Notes: generated by a model not told the origin, from the sequence alone. A stretch of 64,000 nucleotides of DNA from Candidatus Gastranaerophilales bacterium (GCA_944325145.1 CALYDL010000001.1:110102-174101); one strand, 5' to 3'; counted from the stretch's first letter, positions 17,092 through 26,476 are shown. A program made the numbers and translations.

Positions 17092-18777
17092 CTAAAACCT
17101 TTTATTGTTTTTAATTATTTTCTCGCTGCCCCTTACAATTGAATTCCAAAACTCAGACTCGTGGATATTTCCCGATTTTTCTGCAATATCTGCAGCAAAC
17201 TTTTTATAGTTAAGGTCATTTGGGTCAATTTCAACTGCTTCTTTAATATAAAGCATTGCATCGTTATAAAAGCCAAGCCCAAGGTTGCTAACAGCAGCTT
17301 GAAAATAATATTTTGCAGGCTGCGGGTTCAGTTCAAGCGCAGTTACAATAAAATTAAGTGCTTTTTTGTATTCTTCTTTTTTATTTAAAATTAACCCTTT
17401 GAAATAATAACTTTCAGCATTATTTTTATCATATTCAATTAATTTATCCAAAGAATTAATTGCATTGTCATATTCTTTTTTTCTGTAATAAATTCTTGCT
17501 CTTGAATTTAAAAAGCTTGCAATTTCACCATAGGAAGAATATTTTTCAATCAATTCTTCCGCTTTTTCATACATTTCATTATCAATTAATAAATCAACAT
17601 ATTCTGAAACCGTATGAATTGAATTGGGAAATTGTTCAAGGTGCTTTTCATAAAATTCAATTGCTTTTTTATCAAGTTTTAAATCTTTATAAATTGAACC
17701 TAAAGTATCAAGCAAAGTTAAATCATCTTGAACTTTTGGATTTTGATTATAAATTAGTTCAAGCTTTTCTTTGGCGCTAACAATGTTGCCTTTTTTATAT
17801 TCAATTACATATTTTAAAATGTCTGCTTGCAATTTATAAGGCGAATTAGGGTCTATTAAAGTTAAATTAAAAAGTGCATTATCATAATCTTTTTGCTTTT
17901 CAAAAACCCATGCCAATAAAAGATATCTCTTATCAATAACATTTTTAGGTTCATTTTGTTGAATGCAAAGTGTTATAGATTTTTTCAAGGTAGCAATGGC
18001 TTCATCAAACCAATTTACATCCATATAAGCTTTTGCAAGTTCTAAATAAAACTCTTGAAAAATTCCTTTGCTTAATTTAATTGCAAGGTGAAAATTATCA
18101 ATGGCCGCAAAGAAATCTTTTCTTTTAACCTGCATTAAGGCCTTGTAGTAATAACTCATAGGGTCTTTTTTAATTTTTAAAATTTCATCTGTTAATTTTT
18201 CAGAGCTTTTATAGTCTTCTTCATTAAAATATATTAATGCAAGGTCAAATTTTGCTTCACAAAATGTGGGCGATAATTCAACCACTTTTTTCAAAATTTC
18301 TTTTTTGTTTTTTTCATCTAAAAGCGAAATTATATATAAAATATCAGGGTCACCCTTTAATTCTTCATCAAGCCCTTCATAAATTTTTAAAATTTCATTT
18401 GCTCTTCCTAATTTTAAAAGCACACTGAAATATTTAACAAAATCTAAAGGTTTTCTTGAATTTTCACAAATTTTTTGAATTAAATTAAGCGCTTTTTCAT
18501 ATTCTTTTAAAAGAAAATGAATTTCATAGAGCTTGTTTTGGCTGTGTTCATGGTTTTTATCAATTTCTAAAACTTTTTCATATTGTTCAATTGCTCTATC
18601 ATAATTTTTTAATAAAAAATGCAAATCAGCGATAGATGAAATAACCTCAACAGTTGTTTTTTCATCAACATCATCGCTCAAAACTTTGTATAAAACCTCA
18701 ATTGCTTCTTTGTAGAGTTTTTGGTTTTTCAATTCAAAAGATTGTTTTATATATTTTAAGTAATTATTTTCTTCCAT
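17092..18777 (-). CDS. Tetratricopeptide-repeat protein, 561 aa
   Basis: Almost the whole protein is TPR units of about 34 residues with the usual small and aromatic positions, for example EKVLEIDKNHEHSQNKLYEIH, AIATLKKSITLC, AIEFYEKHLEQFP and YYFKGLILNKKEEYKKAL. No signal peptide, TM helix or catalytic domain, so it is probably a cytoplasmic protein-protein interaction scaffold. The ATG at 18775-18777 begins MEENNYLKYIKQSFELK. Single gene, minus strand, between the tRNA-Arg repeat zone and a divergent membrane protein. The specific role cannot be read from the repeats. Confidence 0.9.
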   Translation of the reverse strand: MEENNYLKYIKQSFELKNQKLYKEAIEVLYKVLSDDVDEKTTVEVISSIADLHFLLKNYDRAIEQYEKVLEIDKNHEHSQNKLYEIHFLLKEYEKALNLIQKICENSRKPLDFVKYFSVLLKLGRANEILKIYEGLDEELKGDPDILYIISLLDEKNKKEILKKVVELSPTFCEAKFDLALIYFNEEDYKSSEKLTDEILKIKKDPMSYYYKALMQVKRKDFFAAIDNFHLAIKLSKGIFQEFYLELAKAYMDVNWFDEAIATLKKSITLCIQQNEPKNVIDKRYLLLAWVFEKQKDYDNALFNLTLIDPNSPYKLQADILKYVIEYKKGNIVSAKEKLELIYNQNPKVQDDLTLLDTLGSIYKDLKLDKKAIEFYEKHLEQFPNSIHTVSEYVDLLIDNEMYEKAEELIEKYSSYGEIASFLNSRARIYYRKKEYDNAINSLDKLIEYDKNNAESYYFKGLILNKKEEYKKALNFIVTALELNPQPAKYYFQAAVSNLGLGFYNDAMLYIKEAVEIDPNDLNYKKFAADIAEKSGNIHESEFWNSIVRGSEKIIKNNKRF

Positions 18778-18881
18778 AAATAAATTATATGTTCTTTTTT
18801 ATTATTTGTAAAAAAATTAATATTCTTGCAAAAAAAAGTTCTAAAGATTAATATATTTACTGAAATAAGAGGAATTTACAA

Positions 18882-19775
18882 ATGATAGATAATGAAAAAG
18901 CACGCATAGCAAGAGAAGTTAGCATTCAAAATTTAAAAAAGAAACCGAAATTATCCAAAAAAACAGCAAATAGCTTCAACTTAGCAGCTTTTGTATTCCC
19001 TGTTATTTACAACTTTATTTATAAAAGAAAAGGCCTTGCAATCACATTTTTAATTTTAACTTGGATACCACATTTTATTAATCATTTTGTATCATCAGGT
19101 TTTTATTTAACGCTTGTTATTACAATTTCAATTTTTACACTGCTTCTTGCTTTTATTTCAGGTTTAACAGGCAATAAAGATGCCTACGATGCAAGAAATT
19201 ATGATGATGAAATAGACTTTTTAAAAAGCCAAAAATGCTGGCTTCCTTTTTCGCTTGCAGCAATTATTGTTCACATTTTAATATTGCCTATGCAAATTAC
19301 AGGCCACACAAACACAATTCAAATGATGAAACTTGCTGAAACCAAAGATATTTTAAAACAAGCAGTTGTAAAAGGTTTAAATGAAGGCAACATTCTTGGT
19401 GTTAACACGGTTGAAAACAATATTCCCGCATATTTTGCAAAATATTTGGCTAAAGGCAAATTTAACGGCACAGACACAATAACAATGCCAAACGGAACAA
19501 CTTTCAAAATAGAAGGCTATTTATACGAATGCGGCTCTAAAAAAGAAAATACATATTATGAACAAAAAACTTCATGTGCAACCGTAACAATAGATTTAAA
19601 CGGCCAAGAAGCACCAAATGAAGCTACAACAATGGATGAACTGGACAAAATAAGAAGCCTTGTAAACCGCTCAACCCGCCTTAAAGATATTTATACCTTA
19701 TATGTATACAATGACGACTTAGCGGCAAAAGCAGGCACTGTTGAACAGTTTGCGCTTGAAAGGTTTGAAAAATAA
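18882..19775 (+). CDS. Hypothetical membrane protein, 297 aa
   Basis: Not a family I can name. A basic cytoplasmic N-terminus (KKKPKLSKKTANS) is followed by three closely spaced hydrophobic segments (residues about 30-105, DUF2628-like in layout), a further TM helix near residues 120-140, and a C-terminal domain of about 150 residues with two Cys (ECGSKK, TSCATV) that could form a disulfide outside the membrane. The ribosome-binding site is GAGG about 9 bases before the ATG. It stands alone between the TPR gene and tRNA-Thr. Confidence 0.8.
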   Translation: MIDNEKARIAREVSIQNLKKKPKLSKKTANSFNLAAFVFPVIYNFIYKRKGLAITFLILTWIPHFINHFVSSGFYLTLVITISIFTLLLAFISGLTGNKDAYDARNYDDEIDFLKSQKCWLPFSLAAIIVHILILPMQITGHTNTIQMMKLAETKDILKQAVVKGLNEGNILGVNTVENNIPAYFAKYLAKGKFNGTDTITMPNGTTFKIEGYLYECGSKKENTYYEQKTSCATVTIDLNGQEAPNEATTMDELDKIRSLVNRSTRLKDIYTLYVYNDDLAAKAGTVEQFALERFEK

Positions 19776-19791
19776 TAAAAAGTTTTATTTC

Positions 19792-19820
19792 ATGACAATG
19801 GAAAATTTTTGTACTATTAT
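19792..19820 (+). promoter_or_regulatory. Promoter for tRNA-Thr (and probably the kinase gene)
   Basis: ATGACA (19792-19797), 17-base spacer, TATTAT (19815-19820); the tRNA begins 17 bases later. Confidence 0.65.
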
Positions 19821-19837
19821 GTCATAAAGATGGTTTT

Positions 19838-19910
19838 GCCGATGTAGCTCAGTTGGTAGAGCAACCGATTCGTAATCGGTAGGTCGTGCGTTCAAGTCGC
19901 ATCATCGGCA
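19838..19910 (+). tRNA. tRNA-Thr (anticodon CGT)
   Basis: 73 bases. Acceptor GCCGATG/CATCGGC with discriminator A, D-arm GCTCAGTTGGTAGAGC, anticodon stem-loop ACCGATTCGTAATCGGT giving CGT, T-arm TTCAAGTCGC. CCA is not encoded. The histidine kinase ORF starts 21 bases later with no terminator between. Confidence 0.95.
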
Positions 19911-19931
19911 AATTAAAGAATTAAAAGTGTA

Positions 19932-21746
19932 ATGAAAAAGAAATTTGAATTCAGTCTATCAACACAAAATAAGCTTATAATTGCGGGGTTAATTGTTTCA
20001 ACCGCCATAATTATGGCCGTTTCATATTTTGCAATAGATAAAATAAGAGAAAAACTTTATGAAAACTATGCAAATTCAGGCCAGCTTTTGGGAAGAACAA
20101 TTGCCATTCAAAGTTACGAATTAATGAAAAAAACAGATTTTCAATCTAAGAAAAATTTGTTTAGACAACACGCAAAGCTTGTTTTAGAGGGCAATTCCGA
20201 CATTTCATTTGTAACCCATAAAGATGCAAATAACAGAATAATTTATTCAACAACAGAAGAATATCCCCAAAGAGAAAAAGACACAAAAACGGCCCTTACA
20301 ACGCCTGTTTTAAATGAAAAAGGGAACGTTGTAGGCTATGTTGAAATTGGGCTTAATGCAAACCTTGCAAAATCAATTTCAAACACTACAAAAAATTCAA
20401 TGCTTGTTGTATTTGCCATGATGTGGCTTATTTATACAATCGTAATTGTCTTAAACACCATTTTAATAAGGCGCGAGCTTGGAATTTTAAGGCTTGGCGT
20501 TAAAGAAATTTCGAGCGGAAATTTTGGAACAATTTTAGAAAACGAACAAACAACAGGCGAAATCAAGGAATTATTCACGGCCTTTAACGATATGAGCCAA
20601 AGGCTTCATTTATACGAAGAACAAAACATTGACCAATTAACATTTGAAAGAAACAAATTTGAATCTGTTTTAATGGGCATTGCAAACGGCGTTGTCGTGT
20701 GCGATAAATTCGACAAAGTTGTTCTTGTGAACCCTTCTGCCCAAAAACTCTTAAATAAAACTATTTTGAATTCATCAATATTAGATTTTATTGATTCAAA
20801 AGGAACAAAATGCTTTAAAACAGGCATAGAAAAATTCAAACAAACCCCTATCGAAGAAGCTGAAAACAAGCCGCAATCTTTCACAATAACAATAGAAAAA
20901 AAAGTTATTAAAGCAGTTGTTTCATCAATGTATTCAAATGTTCATGATTATTTAGGCTACATTATAATTTTAATCGACATTACAAAAGATGCAGAAATTG
21001 ACAAATTAAAAAGCGATTTCATATCAAATGTTTCCCATGAATTAAGAACACCTGTTACAATTTTAAGAAGCTATGCAGATACTCTTTATAATTATGGTGA
21101 AGATTTCAGCTTTAAAGAACAAAAAGAATTTATAGGCATTATAAATGATGAAATTATTCACCTGAATAGAATGGTGAACGATATTCTTGATTTTTCAAAA
21201 CTGGAAGCAGACACAAAGCTTGAAAAACAATATTTAGACATTTCAAATACACTTGAAAAAACTCTAGTCGGGCTTAAAGTTTTAGCCGATGAAAAGAAAA
21301 TGAAAATATTTTTAACAAAACAAGATGGGCTTCCTTTAATTCCATACAATGAAGAAACCATTGAAAGAGTTATAAATAACCTTGTTACAAACGCAATTAA
21401 ATATTCGCCCGAAAAATCAAAAATAGAAATAACGGTTGGATTAACAACAGAACATGATTATGTAAAAGTTAGCGTTAAAGACGAAGGAATTGGAATTGCG
21501 CCTGAACTTTTAGATAGAATTTTTGACCGCTTTTATAGAGTTGAAAACACAACCCATACAATAAAAGGAACGGGTTTAGGGCTCCATTTGGTAAAAACAG
21601 CAATAGAAAAACAGCACAACGGAAAAGTTTTTGTAGAATCTAAAGTAAATGAAGGGTCTGTTTTCAGCTTCATTTTACCATTAGAAGAAGATTACATTCC
21701 GCAAAATATAAATAAAAAAGCAGACTATAAGCCGGATTCTGTTTAA
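19932..21746 (+). CDS. Sensor histidine kinase, PhoR/VicK-like, no adjacent response regulator
   Basis: 604 residues. TM1 at about residues 14-34, an extracytoplasmic region, TM2 near 155-180, a HAMP-like segment, a PAS-like domain (VLMGIANGVVVCDKFDKVVLVNPSAQ), HisKA with SNVSHELRTPVTILRSY (phospho-accepting His369), and HATPase_c with NNLVTNAIKYSP, DEGIGIAPELLDRIFDRFYR and GTGLGLHLVK. It autophosphorylates and passes phosphate to a response regulator that is not encoded nearby. No good Shine-Dalgarno precedes the ATG and the gene begins just after tRNA-Thr. Its last ten codons overlap rnpB on the other strand. Confidence 0.93.
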   Translation: MKKKFEFSLSTQNKLIIAGLIVSTAIIMAVSYFAIDKIREKLYENYANSGQLLGRTIAIQSYELMKKTDFQSKKNLFRQHAKLVLEGNSDISFVTHKDANNRIIYSTTEEYPQREKDTKTALTTPVLNEKGNVVGYVEIGLNANLAKSISNTTKNSMLVVFAMMWLIYTIVIVLNTILIRRELGILRLGVKEISSGNFGTILENEQTTGEIKELFTAFNDMSQRLHLYEEQNIDQLTFERNKFESVLMGIANGVVVCDKFDKVVLVNPSAQKLLNKTILNSSILDFIDSKGTKCFKTGIEKFKQTPIEEAENKPQSFTITIEKKVIKAVVSSMYSNVHDYLGYIIILIDITKDAEIDKLKSDFISNVSHELRTPVTILRSYADTLYNYGEDFSFKEQKEFIGIINDEIIHLNRMVNDILDFSKLEADTKLEKQYLDISNTLEKTLVGLKVLADEKKMKIFLTKQDGLPLIPYNEETIERVINNLVTNAIKYSPEKSKIEITVGLTTEHDYVKVSVKDEGIGIAPELLDRIFDRFYRVENTTHTIKGTGLGLHLVKTAIEKQHNGKVFVESKVNEGSVFSFILPLEEDYIPQNINKKADYKPDSV

Positions 21747-22044
21747 GGTAATCATCTGTCTAATGCGTTTTTTCCTGCAATCTTAAAATTAAGCGAAAAG
21801 TACAATTCTTCTTGCAGATTCAAACTTGCACCCGATTGGGGTTTACCATGACCTTGGTTTTCACAAACCAAGCGGTGGGCTTTTACCCCGCCGTTGCACC
21901 TGTACAAAATCAATTTTGTAGTCTGCTTTTCTGTGGCACTTTCCTCACGCTCACGCGCACTTGGCTTTCCCAAGCAATCTTGTACTTTGGGTGTCCGGAC
22001 TTTCCTCATTGCATAAAAATGCAACGCAATTACCCGTCTGCTTT
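21717..22044 (-). ncRNA. rnpB: RNase P RNA, bacterial type A
   Basis: On the minus strand the conserved core GAGGAAAGUCCGGAC is present near the 5' end, with ACAGAA elements and AACAGAAUCCGGCUUAU near the 3' end, the universal RNase P RNA signatures. The ends are set by P1: AAAGCAGAC (5', 22044-22036) pairs with GTCTGCTTT (3', 21725-21717). This gives about 328 bases. It is the catalytic RNA that removes tRNA 5' leaders. Its 3' 30 bases overlap the end of the histidine kinase gene in antisense. Confidence 0.96.
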
Positions 22045-22051
22045 AATTTCA

Positions 22052-22080
22052 AATATATTTTAAATAACAAATTATTGCAA
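22052..22080 (-). promoter_or_regulatory. Promoter of rnpB
   Basis: Minus-strand TTGCAA (22080-22075), 17-base spacer, TATATT (22057-22052). The predicted start, 7-8 bases downstream, coincides with the 5' end of RNase P RNA derived from P1 pairing. Confidence 0.75.
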
Positions 22081-22081
22081 A

Positions 22082-23104
22082 TTATTTATTGTTCAATTTA
22101 TAAATACAAGCTGCTGTTTCTTTATATGGAACAATTCCTTTTTTTCTTAATTTAAACTCAGAAACATTTTCAAAACCAAAATTTGCTATTTTTCTTTTAA
22201 TTTTTTCTTGAACCGACCTTTGTATTCCCATTGAAATTGCATATCTCGGGTTAGTTAATTTGCTTTCAACAGAACCTGTTACAACATAAACATCTTTGTT
22301 TCTGCCTTTGTTTTCATCTGCAATTTTTTGAAATATATTAATATATTCATCAGGGTTAGAAACTGCAATATAGGCGGCAGAATTTGCAATTACATAAACT
22401 TCCTGTTCAACACCATCTGTTGAATTAAGATAATCTCTCATATCGCCTGCTTCAAAAGTTATTTCAGGAAGCCCTTCTTGATTTACTTCATACCATTCAA
22501 GGCCATGACCTATATTTTTACCCACAACAGGGTCGTTTTCCATATAAACTAAAAAAGGATATTTTTGAACCAGCTTGCAGAAATTATCGGGCCTTTGTGA
22601 TTTTTTAAGATATTTTCCCCAATTTGCACCCGAAACAGGGCTTATTCCCATATCTTTTTCAAAATTGTTTGCATAATATCTTTCAATATCAGAACACACA
22701 ATTCTTCCCGTTTTTGCTAATTCAATTAATGGTTCTTTAATATCAACGCCTGTGATTTTAAAGTTTTCTTTTGCTTTATCTCCCATTGCTTCTTTTAAAG
22801 TAATTCCATACGCAAAAGCCTCAGAGCCATCCGAAACCCCCAATACTTTAATTTGTGTTTTTTTATTTGGGTCTAAAAGTTTAGAAATTGCAAGTTCACT
22901 TGGCAATTCTCTAAAAATTCTTGTAGAACTTGCCTTTAGAGTTGAAAAATTTGGGTGCGTTAATGTATAAATTGCATAAGCTCTTTCTGTTTCAGGTTTT
23001 GCATCTGCAAAAATACTTGTAAAAGTCGGTTGCTTGTTTTCTTTAGGCTTGCAATTTTCACTGTTTTGAAGAGCCAAATTAAAGGCAATTGGGGAAATTT
23101 TCAT
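22082..23104 (-). CDS. CheR-like SAM-dependent methyltransferase-fold protein
   Basis: 340 residues. The central region reads TQIKVLGVSDGSEAFAYGITLKE (glycine-poor version of the SAM-binding GxSxGxE loop of CheR), then ITGVDIKEPLIELAKTGRI (acidic end of strand 2), and later FEAGDMRDYL and YVIANSAAYI, in the order seen in CheR-type methyltransferases. There is no CheR N-terminal helical domain and no chemotaxis gene nearby, so the substrate is unknown. The N-terminus, MKISPIAFNLALQNS, followed by QPTFTSIFADAK, has the F-x-S/G motif shared with other lineage-type proteins in the window. Confidence 0.65.
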   Translation of the reverse strand: MKISPIAFNLALQNSENCKPKENKQPTFTSIFADAKPETERAYAIYTLTHPNFSTLKASSTRIFRELPSELAISKLLDPNKKTQIKVLGVSDGSEAFAYGITLKEAMGDKAKENFKITGVDIKEPLIELAKTGRIVCSDIERYYANNFEKDMGISPVSGANWGKYLKKSQRPDNFCKLVQKYPFLVYMENDPVVGKNIGHGLEWYEVNQEGLPEITFEAGDMRDYLNSTDGVEQEVYVIANSAAYIAVSNPDEYINIFQKIADENKGRNKDVYVVTGSVESKLTNPRYAISMGIQRSVQEKIKRKIANFGFENVSEFKLRKKGIVPYKETAACIYKLNNK

Positions 23105-23206
23105 ATTAATTCCTAAATTTTTAAAAAGTATGCAAAAGAATTAAAACCCCAAAAGAAAAAATTTTGCAAAAAAATTGTTAAGTTATAAGAAAGAAAAGGC
23201 TTGTTT

Positions 23207-23236
23207 TTTACACCTGATTGTTTTTTGTGCTAATAT
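23207..23236 (+). promoter_or_regulatory. Possible promoter for the NfnA-like/leuC gene group
   Basis: TTTACA (23207-23212), an 18-base spacer and TAATAT (23231-23236), about 35 bases before the first start codon. Both boxes are imperfect. Confidence 0.4.
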
Positions 23237-23272
23237 ATCGAATGAAAGTAATTTGATATAGGAGTTAGAAAA

Positions 23273-24133
23273 TTGGGTTACAAAATTTTATATAAAAACG
23301 AAGTTTGCAAAAACCAGTTTGAAATAAGGGTAAAAGCACCTTACATTACAAAAAATGCTAAAGCAGGGCAATTTATTATTTTAAGAGTTGATAAAAACTC
23401 TGAAAGAATTCCCTTAACAATTGCAGACTACGACAGAGAAAAAGAAGAATTAACCATTGTTTATATGGCAGTTGGCTACACTACAAAAAAACTTGCCCAA
23501 TTAAACGTTGGTGATGAAATTGAAGATATTGTTGGCCCATTAGGAAAACCCACACACATTGAAAAATATGGCACGGTTGTTTGTGTTGCAGGCGGCTATG
23601 GCGCAGCACCTTGCTATTTAATTTCAAAAGCATTTAAAGATGCCGGCAACAAAGTTTATATGATTATGGGCGCAAGAAACAAAGATTTAATCTTCTGGCA
23701 AGATAAGATGAAAGACGCCTGCACAGAACTTATTATCACAACAGATGACGGTTCACTTGGTATAAAAGGCTTTACAACAAATGTTATGGCAGACATTATG
23801 AAAAAAGAAACCGTAAATTATGCAATAGCAGTTGGTCCAATGCCGATGATGAAAGCCGTTGCCGACCTTACAAGAGGAACAGGCATTAAAACAGAAGCTT
23901 CAATGAATCCTATTATGGTTGACGGCACAGGCATGTGCGGTGCTTGCAGGGTTACAGTCGGTTCTGAAGTTAAATTTGCATGCGTTGACGGGCCCGATTT
24001 TGACGCTCATTTAATTGATTTCGACGAAGTTATTAACAGATGCAAAATTTATAAAGATTACGAAAAAAGATGCGATGAAACAAATTGCAACCTTCAAAGA
24101 CAAGCAAGAGAACTTGAAGCATCATTAAAATAG
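23273..24133 (+). CDS. FAD/NAD-binding oxidoreductase subunit, NfnA/SudB/PyrK-like
   Basis: 286 residues from a TTG start preceded by AGGAG. Family plan: an FAD-binding barrel (RIPLTIADYDREKEELTIVY), an NAD(P) domain (VVCVAGGYGAAPCYLISKAF, YAIAVGPMPMMKAV), and a C-terminal [2Fe-2S] loop (GTGMCGACRVTVG...FACVDGP). Related to the small subunits of NADH-dependent ferredoxin:NADP oxidoreductase and sulfide dehydrogenase and to PyrK. The usual large flavoprotein subunit is not next to it; a 59-aa Cys-rich gene and leuC follow. It probably shuttles electrons between NAD(P)H and ferredoxin or another partner encoded elsewhere. Confidence 0.85.
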   Translation: MGYKILYKNEVCKNQFEIRVKAPYITKNAKAGQFIILRVDKNSERIPLTIADYDREKEELTIVYMAVGYTTKKLAQLNVGDEIEDIVGPLGKPTHIEKYGTVVCVAGGYGAAPCYLISKAFKDAGNKVYMIMGARNKDLIFWQDKMKDACTELIITTDDGSLGIKGFTTNVMADIMKKETVNYAIAVGPMPMMKAVADLTRGTGIKTEASMNPIMVDGTGMCGACRVTVGSEVKFACVDGPDFDAHLIDFDEVINRCKIYKDYEKRCDETNCNLQRQARELEASLK

Positions 24134-24142
24134 GAGAAAATT

Positions 24143-24322
24143 ATGGCAAATGCTCAAATTCCCGTATGCCCTTTAATGTCTGCGGGCAATGAAATTCCCA
24201 TAATATGCGTTCAAGAAAGATGCGCATGGTATATTTCAAACCTCAAAAAATGCTCTATGTATGTTATGGGCCACAATGGCATGCTTGATTTAAAAAAGAA
24301 ACTGGAAAATAAAAACGATTAA
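24143..24322 (+). CDS. Small Cys-rich protein, 59 aa
   Basis: ATG preceded by AGGAG at ideal spacing, nine bases after the flavoprotein stop and 15 before leuC, so clearly part of the operon. The sequence has CPLMSAGNEIPIICVQERCAWY and a later KKCSMY: four Cys spaced C-x14-C-x4-C-x10-C or so, a likely metal (Zn or Fe-S) site. It may be a small accessory of the neighbouring redox or Fe-S enzymes; that is inference from position. Confidence 0.8.
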   Translation: MANAQIPVCPLMSAGNEIPIICVQERCAWYISNLKKCSMYVMGHNGMLDLKKKLENKND

Positions 24323-24337
24323 GAAGGAAGAAAAAAT

Positions 24338-25603
24338 ATGTCTAGACCGATGACCATTACAGAAAAAATATTTGCAGCACATTCAGGCAAAGAAAGTGTT
24401 AAAGCAGGCGATTTAATTACCGCAAAAGTTGATATTACACTTGCAAACGACATTACAGCTCCCGTTGCAATTAAAGAATTTAATAAAATCGGGGTAGACA
24501 ATGTTTTTGATGTCACAAGAACAGTTTTTGTTCCTGACCATTTTGTTCCGAATAAAGACATAAAATCAGCAGAACAAGTTAATTTAATAAGACAATTCTG
24601 CAAAGAAAAAGGCATAGTTAATTTCTTTGAAGTTGGCAGAATGGGAATTGAACATGCGCTTTTGCCGGATTCAGGTTTGGTTACTGCAGGCGACCTTATA
24701 ATTGGTGCAGATTCTCATACCTGCACATATGGTGCCTTAGGTGCATTTTCAACAGGCGTTGGCTCAACAGACCTTGCTTGTGCTATGGCATCAGGTGAAA
24801 CTTGGTTTAAAGTGCCATCAGCTATTAAAGTTGAATTTAACGGCACATTAAACAAATGGGTTTCAGCTAAAGATTTAATTTTGCACCTTATAGGCGACAT
24901 TGGAGTAGATGGCGCTTTATATAAAACTCTTGAAATCACAGGTTCGGCCATTTCAAATATGGAAATGGACGGCAGGTTTACTATCTGCAATATGGCAATT
25001 GAAGCAGGTGCTAAAAACGGTATAATTCCACCGGATGAAATTACAAGAAAATACTTGGAAGGAAGATCAAAAAGACCTTTCAAATTCTACAATTCAGACC
25101 CCGATGCAGAATATGAAAGAATTATTAAATACGATGTAAAAGACATTGAACCGACAGTTGCCTTCCCGCATTTGCCTGAAAACACAAGGCCTATTTCAAA
25201 AGTTGGCGATGTTAAAATTAATCAGGTTGTAATCGGAAGCTGCACAAACGGCAGATTGTCTGACCTAAAAATTGCGGCAGACATTTTAAAAGGCAAAAAA
25301 GTTCACCCTGATGTAAGATTAATTGTGTTCCCCGGAACCCAAGATATTTACTTAAAAGCAATTGAGCTTGGTTATGTTCAAACAATAGTTGAAGCTCAAG
25401 GCGCCGTTTCAACACCAACTTGCGGCCCTTGCTTGGGCGGCCACGCAGGCATTTTAGCCAAAGGTGAAAGGGCAATTTCAACTACAAACAGAAACTTTGT
25501 AGGCAGAATGGGACACCCTGAATCGGAAGTTTATCTTGCTTCTCCTGCAATTGCAGCAGCAAGTGCAATTAAAGGCAAAATTTGTTCGCCTGATGAACTA
25601 TAA
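24338..25603 (+). CDS. leuC: 3-isopropylmalate dehydratase large subunit / homoaconitase-family protein
   Basis: 421 residues, the length of the archaeal-type LeuC/HacA group. Motifs: [31 protein letters not shown] with the first cluster Cys, [17 protein letters not shown], and [13 protein letters not shown] with the other two cluster Cys of the [4Fe-4S] centre. It isomerises 2- to 3-isopropylmalate (leucine synthesis) or the homologous step on citramalate or homocitrate derivatives. The small subunit (leuD) is not adjacent. In an apparent operon with the NfnA-like and 59-aa genes; a nitrilase follows after 27 bases. Confidence 0.9.
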   Translation: MSRPMTITEKIFAAHSGKESVKAGDLITAKVDITLANDITAPVAIKEFNKIGVDNVFDVTRTVFVPDHFVPNKDIKSAEQVNLIRQFCKEKGIVNFFEVGRMGIEHALLPDSGLVTAGDLIIGADSHTCTYGALGAFSTGVGSTDLACAMASGETWFKVPSAIKVEFNGTLNKWVSAKDLILHLIGDIGVDGALYKTLEITGSAISNMEMDGRFTICNMAIEAGAKNGIIPPDEITRKYLEGRSKRPFKFYNSDPDAEYERIIKYDVKDIEPTVAFPHLPENTRPISKVGDVKINQVVIGSCTNGRLSDLKIAADILKGKKVHPDVRLIVFPGTQDIYLKAIELGYVQTIVEAQGAVSTPTCGPCLGGHAGILAKGERAISTTNRNFVGRMGHPESEVYLASPAIAAASAIKGKICSPDEL

Positions 25604-25630
25604 AAACTTTTTTTCTTGTGAGGTAAAAAA

Positions 25631-26476
25631 TTGAAAAAGAATATTCTTGCAATTCAAATGAATTCAATTTTGGGTGATACAAGGGCAAACTATGCCAAAA
25701 TTGATTCAATGATTGAGAAATATTATTCTTCAATACAAGACAATTCAGAACTTCCTGATATAATTGTTCTGCCTGAAGTTTGGACATCGGGCTGGGATTG
25801 TTCAATTTTTCAAAATTGTATAGATTCTTTTAATGAAACAGAAGATTTTTTATCAAAAATTGCAAGAAAACATTATGTAAATATTATTGGCGGCTCATAT
25901 TTAAGAGGAGTTGAAGGGCTTGTTAAAAATTCATGCCCAATTTTTAACAGAGAGGGAAAGCTTCTTCAAAGGTATGATAAAATTCACCTCTACGCTCCTG
26001 ATGGTGAAGCAGAAACGGTAACATCGGGCGATAAGCCGGTTATTGTTCAATTAGACGGGCTAAAAATCGGGCTTTCAATTTGCTACGATATAAGGTTCCC
26101 TGAACTTTTCAGAAGCTATATAAATTCACCTTTTACACCCGAACTTTTAATAAATATGTCTGCTTGGCCACTATCAAGAAAAGAACAATATCAAGTAATG
26201 GCGCAGGCTCGCGCAATTGAAAACCAATGTTACTTTTTAGCACTTTCTCAAACAGGGCACATAAAAGGAAATATTAATAATGCAGGCAATTCCCTTATGG
26301 TGGAACCTATGGGAAATATTGTTGAAAAATTAAGCGAAAAAGAAGGCTATTTAACGGCCAAAATAAATACAGATATTGTTTATGAAACAAGAAAAAAATT
26401 CCCCAACCTTTTAAACAGGAAAATTCACAACTTTGGTTTTATACCGGAATTTTCAGGGGAAATGCAAAATGTTTAA
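25631..26476 (+). CDS. Carbon-nitrogen hydrolase (nitrilase superfamily, omega-amidase-like)
   Basis: 281 residues from a TTG start with GAGG upstream. The catalytic triad is visible: Glu in VLPEVWTSGWD, Lys in RYDKIHLY, and Cys in GLSICYDIRFPELFR, followed by AQARAIENQCYF. The arrangement fits the omega-amidase/Nit2 branch, which hydrolyses alpha-keto-omega-amides or deaminated glutathione; the exact substrate is uncertain. It overlaps the start of the DacB-like gene by 8 bases. Confidence 0.88.
   Translation: MKKNILAIQMNSILGDTRANYAKIDSMIEKYYSSIQDNSELPDIIVLPEVWTSGWDCSIFQNCIDSFNETEDFLSKIARKHYVNIIGGSYLRGVEGLVKNSCPIFNREGKLLQRYDKIHLYAPDGEAETVTSGDKPVIVQLDGLKIGLSICYDIRFPELFRSYINSPFTPELLINMSAWPLSRKEQYQVMAQARAIENQCYFLALSQTGHIKGNINNAGNSLMVEPMGNIVEKLSEKEGYLTAKINTDIVYETRKKFPNLLNRKIHNFGFIPEFSGEMQNV

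Noticed and set aside
21752..22024. 90-codon minus-strand ORF
   Set aside because: It falls inside RNase P RNA, whose conserved core and P1 pairing explain the sequence.
26433..26468. Upstream TTG start for the DacB-like protein
   Set aside because: It would put 12 residues before a good signal peptide; ATG 26469 has a proper ribosome-binding site.
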